A stretch of 8,809 nt of DNA from an uncultured Caryophanales bacterium (GTDB lineage: Bacteria > Bacillota_I > Bacilli_A > RF39 > UBA660), in the NCBI GenBank assembly GCA_947065955.1, contig CAMSXY010000038.1:1-8809 (forward strand), given 5' to 3'. The notes under the pieces were generated by a model, which was not told where the DNA came from, ran no database searches, and was given only the letters and a program-made list of their open reading frames with translations. This document shows, in pieces, positions 6,641-8,809 of the stretch. The position numbers and the translations under genes are program-made. The number at the start of each line of letters is the position of its first letter. Positions within the stretch are counted from its first letter, which is position 1.

Positions 6641-6854
6641 ATAAAGGTTCTCTTATATGAATTATTAGAATATGTTTTATTTCAATCGTTTTATAATAAG
6701 GTAAAAGTTAAATCAAAGCATAGTGTTTTTTGCTGATACAGCTAGTAGAACAGTTGGATAAAAATATTTAAAAAGAATAACATTTTATGATATTAAGAAA
6801 AAATATAACGGGAGAAAATATAAGTTACAGAATGTTCATGATGTTATATGCTAA
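6641..6854 (+). pseudogene. Decayed small ORF with mutated start codon, unknown product
   Basis: A perfect AGGAGG (6628-6633) stands 7 nt before ATA at 6641, exactly where a start codon is expected. From there the frame reads IKVLLYELLEYVLFQSFYNK, then VKVKSKHSVFC, and stops at TGA 6734-6736. A one-base shift at the T run 6727-6731 continues it as FADTASRTVG, then TAA at 6759, then KYLKRITFYDIKKKYNGR and further to TAA at 6852-6854. This pattern fits a gene killed by a start mutation, a homopolymer frameshift and a stop. The ancestral protein is not recognised. It could alternatively be a plain leader for the lipoprotein transcript; confidence is limited because AT-rich sequence gives such frames by chance. 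Confidence 0.35.
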
Positions 6855-6910
6855 AAGCAAAAAAATATAAGAATAATTAATTTTTTTAAGTTAGAAGGAA
6901 GGAAAAGGAA

Positions 6911-7456
6911 ATGAAATTAAAAAATTTAATGTTAGGATTTATAACAATTTTATGTGCCCTTTGTTTTGTTACAGGATGCTCTAAAGAAAATTTAGATGAA
7001 AAAGAGGAGGAAAAAGTTAAGGGGAATTGTTCTATAATAGAGTGTATGAAAAAAATTACAGCTACCAATACGGTGGAAGAGATTAACGATATTATTGGTT
7101 TTGAATCTACAATAGATGCTATGATTGGAAGTGATCCAATTTGGAAGTTCGATTCTAAAAATTGGATAAGTTTCAAGACCTATGGTAATGATAATATTAC
7201 GATTCAAGCAACGATTGATAAAGAAAGTATAAAAAATGATAATCTTCATATACCATCTTCCAGTGCGTTACAAGAAGATTTAAATAATGGTTCATTTACT
7301 TATGAAGAACTTGTTGAAAAAGTTGGTGGGGAAGGAACGTTAACAAGTATATCAAAAGGTTCTTACAGTTATACATGGGTAGATAAAACAGGTCAAAAAT
7401 TAGGTGCAACTTTTAATAATGAAAGTGGCAAATGTACTGTTGCTAGTTATAGATAA
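6911..7456 (+). CDS. Surface lipoprotein with two BLIP-like half-domains
   Basis: ATG 6911 follows a purine-rich GGAAGGAAAAGGA. The 181-residue product has a classic lipoprotein signal peptide: positive start MKLKN, hydrophobic core LMLGFITILCALCFV and lipobox VTGC with lipidated Cys23, so it should be anchored to the outer face of the membrane. After an acidic linker (DEKEEEK) come two repeats of the same plan, helix, glycine turn, then a beta meander with an aromatic WxF/YTW strand: TVEEINDIIGF to ITIQATID (about 53-101) and TYEELVEKVGGEGTL to LGATFNNESG (about 130-175). This pattern matches the BLIP (beta-lactamase-inhibitory protein)/SmpA-like fold. In Bacillota such lipoproteins have no settled function. 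It sits alone between the two copies of the duplicated block, with its own terminator. About 8 of 18 Ile codons are ATA. Lipoprotein call sure, fold call moderate. Confidence 0.88.
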   Translation: MKLKNLMLGFITILCALCFVTGCSKENLDEKEEEKVKGNCSIIECMKKITATNTVEEINDIIGFESTIDAMIGSDPIWKFDSKNWISFKTYGNDNITIQATIDKESIKNDNLHIPSSSALQEDLNNGSFTYEELVEKVGGEGTLTSISKGSYSYTWVDKTGQKLGATFNNESGKCTVASYR

Positions 7457-7478
7457 CAGAAATTATAAATAAATATGC

Positions 7479-7504
7479 AAGGCAGATATTCATCTGCCTT
7501 TTTT
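7479..7504 (+). terminator. Intrinsic terminator after the lipoprotein gene
   Basis: A perfect 9-bp stem AAGGCAGAT/ATCTGCCTT (7479-7487 with 7492-7500), loop ATTC, and six T (7499-7504), 22 bp after the stop codon. It is the most stable hairpin in the window by G-C content. Confidence 0.92.
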
Positions 7505-7524
7505 GTATGATTATTTCAAAAAAT

Positions 7525-7566
7525 TTCTATATTAGGTTAGAAGCATTGCTAGAAAATTTAAAATAA
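7525..7566 (+). pseudogene. Remnant of the 3' end of a second copy of the 71-residue gene
   Basis: Frame TTC to TAA reads FYIRLEALLENLK and stop, aligning gap-free with FYKKALSLLENLK of the gene ending at 6258 (8 of 13 identical). The real gene ends two codons later (QK). No start codon or SD is present; the rest of the gene is missing, replaced at its left by the lipoprotein terminator. Confidence 0.65.
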
Positions 7567-7603
7567 AGACAATTTTTGAATTATAATGAAAGAAATAATA
7601 AGT

Positions 7604-7627
7604 TTTTAAAAATGTTTTAAAATTTTT
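7604..7627 (+). terminator. Weak AT-only terminator-like hairpin (copy D)
   Basis: TTTTAAAA/TTTTAAAA (7604-7611 with 7615-7622), loop ATG, then five T (7623-7627). It corresponds to 6290-6313; one A-T pair there is a T-A pair here, a compensatory change that keeps the stem. Confidence 0.35.
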
Positions 7628-7707
7628 CATGTTGTTTATTGTTATTGTGAAAGAAGTATATAAATGGACTAGGTAAGTTCTTTTATATAAATTCTGCTAA
7701 TAAGTAT

Positions 7708-7739
7708 TTGAATAGTATCTTTTTAAATGTAGCTAAAAT
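7708..7739 (+). promoter_or_regulatory. Candidate promoter region of the amidase gene
   Basis: TTGAAT (7708-7713) and TAAAAT (7734-7739) are conserved with copy U, but 3 extra bases widen the spacer to 20 bp, longer than sigma-A normally uses. If active it gives a short leader before the GGGGGGA SD at 7764-7770. The alternative is the TATAAT at 7582-7587, which lacks a clear -35 box and would give a leader near 190 nt. Confidence 0.3.
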
Positions 7740-7774
7740 AGGTATTTTTCATATACTGTTTTAGGGGGGATTTT

Positions 7775-8809
7775 ATGTACGATTTTCAAGTGGTCATTGA
7801 CGCTGGGCATGGAGGAAGTGATCCAGGTGCTGTTGCTGGTAGTGTACAAGAAAAGGATTTAACTTTGCAAATAGCACGTTATATGTATGAACAATTTCAG
7901 CAAAAAGGAGTTCCTGTTACTTTAATTCGAAGTACAGATGAAACCATTAGCCCAACAGAACGTGTTCAAAGAATTTTGGATGCTTATGGTAATAATCCAA
8001 ATGTAATTGTTATTTCTAATCATATCAATGCAGCTGGTTCTGCAATTCAAGGAGCTGAAGGTGCTGAGGTTATTTATGCACTTCGAAATAACGATACTCT
8101 CGCAAAAAATATTTTGCAGGCCCTTTCCAATTCTGGGCAGGTAGTAAGAAAATATTATCAGAGAAGACTTCCAAGTGATACCTCAAAGGATTATTATTTT
8201 ATTCATCGAAATACTGGAGTAACACAACCTGTTATTGTAGAATATGGTTTTATTGATAATCCAACCGATCTTGCTCGTATTCAAAATAACTATCGCAAGT
8301 ACGTGGACGCTGTTGTTGATGCTGTTATTAAAACAGAAACAGGGGGAACCGTTCCTTCCATTCCTGGTGGAAATGTTTATGTTGTAAAATCAGGGGATAG
8401 TTTGTGGAGTATCGCAAATCGTTATAATACAACTGTAGATACTATTAAGCGTTTAAATAATTTAACAAGTAATACGTTATCCGTAGGTCAAGTATTAACC
8501 TTACCATCTACAGGAACAACGACGCCTTCTACACCAGGTGGGAATACATATGTTGTAAAATCAGGCGACAGTTTGTGGAGTATTGCAAATCGTTATAATA
8601 CAACGGTGGATGCTATAAAACAACTGAATAATTTAACAAGTAATACATTATCCGTAGGTCAAGTACTTAAATTACCAACAAGTACAGGACCAAGCCAAGG
8701 AGGAACAAGTACAGGAAATACGTATGTTGTAAAATCAGGCGACAGTCTATGGAATATTGCAAATCGTTATAATACAACGGTGGATGCTATAAAACAACTG
8801 AATAATTTA
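7775..8809 (+). CDS. N-acetylmuramoyl-L-alanine amidase (Amidase_3) with C-terminal LysM repeats, 3'-truncated by window edge
   Basis: ATG 7775 is preceded by a G-rich SD GGGGGGA (7764-7770); the frame stays open to the window end (345 codons). Residues about 4-185 are an Amidase_3 domain that cuts the bond between muramic acid and L-alanine in peptidoglycan. The zinc and catalytic residues are present: H12 in DAGHGG, E26, H83 in SNHINA, and catalytic E156 in VEYGF. A Ser/Thr/Gly/Pro linker leads to LysM repeats at 201-244, 258-301 and 316 onward (cut off), each starting YVVKSGDSLW and binding the glycan chains. There is no signal peptide: the catalytic domain begins at residue 4. It therefore leaves the cell by another route, acts after lysis like an endolysin, or has an unusual export signal. 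Its first codons and upstream region are duplicated at 6211-6437. Confidence 0.95.
   Translation, partial: MYDFQVVIDAGHGGSDPGAVAGSVQEKDLTLQIARYMYEQFQQKGVPVTLIRSTDETISPTERVQRILDAYGNNPNVIVISNHINAAGSAIQGAEGAEVIYALRNNDTLAKNILQALSNSGQVVRKYYQRRLPSDTSKDYYFIHRNTGVTQPVIVEYGFIDNPTDLARIQNNYRKYVDAVVDAVIKTETGGTVPSIPGGNVYVVKSGDSLWSIANRYNTTVDTIKRLNNLTSNTLSVGQVLTLPSTGTTTPSTPGGNTYVVKSGDSLWSIANRYNTTVDAIKQLNNLTSNTLSVGQVLKLPTSTGPSQGGTSTGNTYVVKSGDSLWNIANRYNTTVDAIKQLNNL
8375..8809 (+). repeat. LysM-coding tandem repeats
   Basis: Three LysM units begin at 8375, 8546 and 8720, spaced 57 and 58 codons. Over the 93 bases 8543-8635 against 8717-8809 I count four differences, three of them in one short stretch, so the second and third units are recently duplicated or homogenised. 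The first unit is more diverged (TIKRL against AIKQL). Confidence 0.9.

Larger units (their letters stand above)
7525..7794 (+). repeat. Downstream copy (D) of the duplicated block
   Basis: This is the partner of 6211-6437 (see there). In this copy the small-gene end is a remnant, while the amidase start is intact. It provides the whole 5' region of the amidase gene, including a consensus TATAAT (7582-7587) that is also kept in the other copy (6268-6273). Confidence 0.85.

Noticed and set aside
6886..7249. Two minus-strand open frames opposite the lipoprotein gene
   Set aside because: The plus strand has a clear signal peptide, lipobox and terminator; the minus-strand frames show only composition-driven hydrophobic runs.
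7709..7757. Sporulation sigma-G type promoter (TGAATA with CATATACT)
   Set aside because: The two elements are 35 bp apart, far from the required spacing.
7457..7774. Riboswitch before the amidase gene
   Set aside because: The possible 190-nt leader matches no riboswitch pattern that I recognise, and its conservation with 6211-6437 is explained by duplication.
6211..7794. Insertion sequence or transposon as the source of the duplication
   Set aside because: No transposase, terminal inverted repeats or short target duplication is visible; the repeats contain gene ends, which fits recombination or tandem duplication better.

Overview
The window is AT-rich (roughly 30% GC by eye) and every gene reads left to right with Shine-Dalgarno sites of the AAGGAGG type, short U-tract hairpin terminators and the standard bacterial code (TGG for Trp). 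Together with a peptidoglycan deacetylase and a LysM amidase, this points to a low-GC Bacillota (Bacilli/Erysipelotrichia-like) chromosome. I cannot place the species.

Left part (1-4742): the C-terminal part of a SNF2-family ATPase whose gene begins before the window; a membrane-anchored PdaA-like polysaccharide deacetylase that probably follows it in an operon and ends in a terminator; then a new promoter driving a GNAT acetyltransferase and an unrecognised 393-residue membrane protein with a long helical stalk and a C-terminal membrane hairpin, closed by another terminator.

Middle (4743-6258): a Nudix hydrolase of the YjhB type (extra N-terminal helical domain) squeezed directly behind that terminator, with codon use unlike its left neighbours; a 332-bp gap with a nested inverted repeat; then a probable two-gene operon of a small ABM-like protein and a 71-residue CGSCGC protein of unknown role.

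Right part (6211-8809): the most notable structure. A block comprising the 3' end of the 71-residue gene, its downstream spacer and the first codons of the amidase gene occurs twice, at 6211-6437 and 7525-7794. The first copy has the intact small gene but a dead amidase start; the second has a dead small-gene tail and the intact amidase. Between the copies lie a terminator, a likely promoter, a decayed ORF and an intact lipoprotein gene with two BLIP-like half-domains. This is the footprint of a tandem duplication or integration that placed cargo between two formerly adjacent genes. The window ends inside the amidase gene, in its third LysM repeat.

Functionally, the deacetylase and the amidase act on the cell wall and the lipoprotein sits at the cell surface; the SNF2, GNAT and Nudix genes look like housekeeping or accessory enzymes without an evident shared pathway. 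I found no RNA genes, CRISPR array, insertion sequence or convincing minus-strand gene, and nothing that I can claim as a complete new biological system. The duplicated cargo locus is the best candidate for follow-up.
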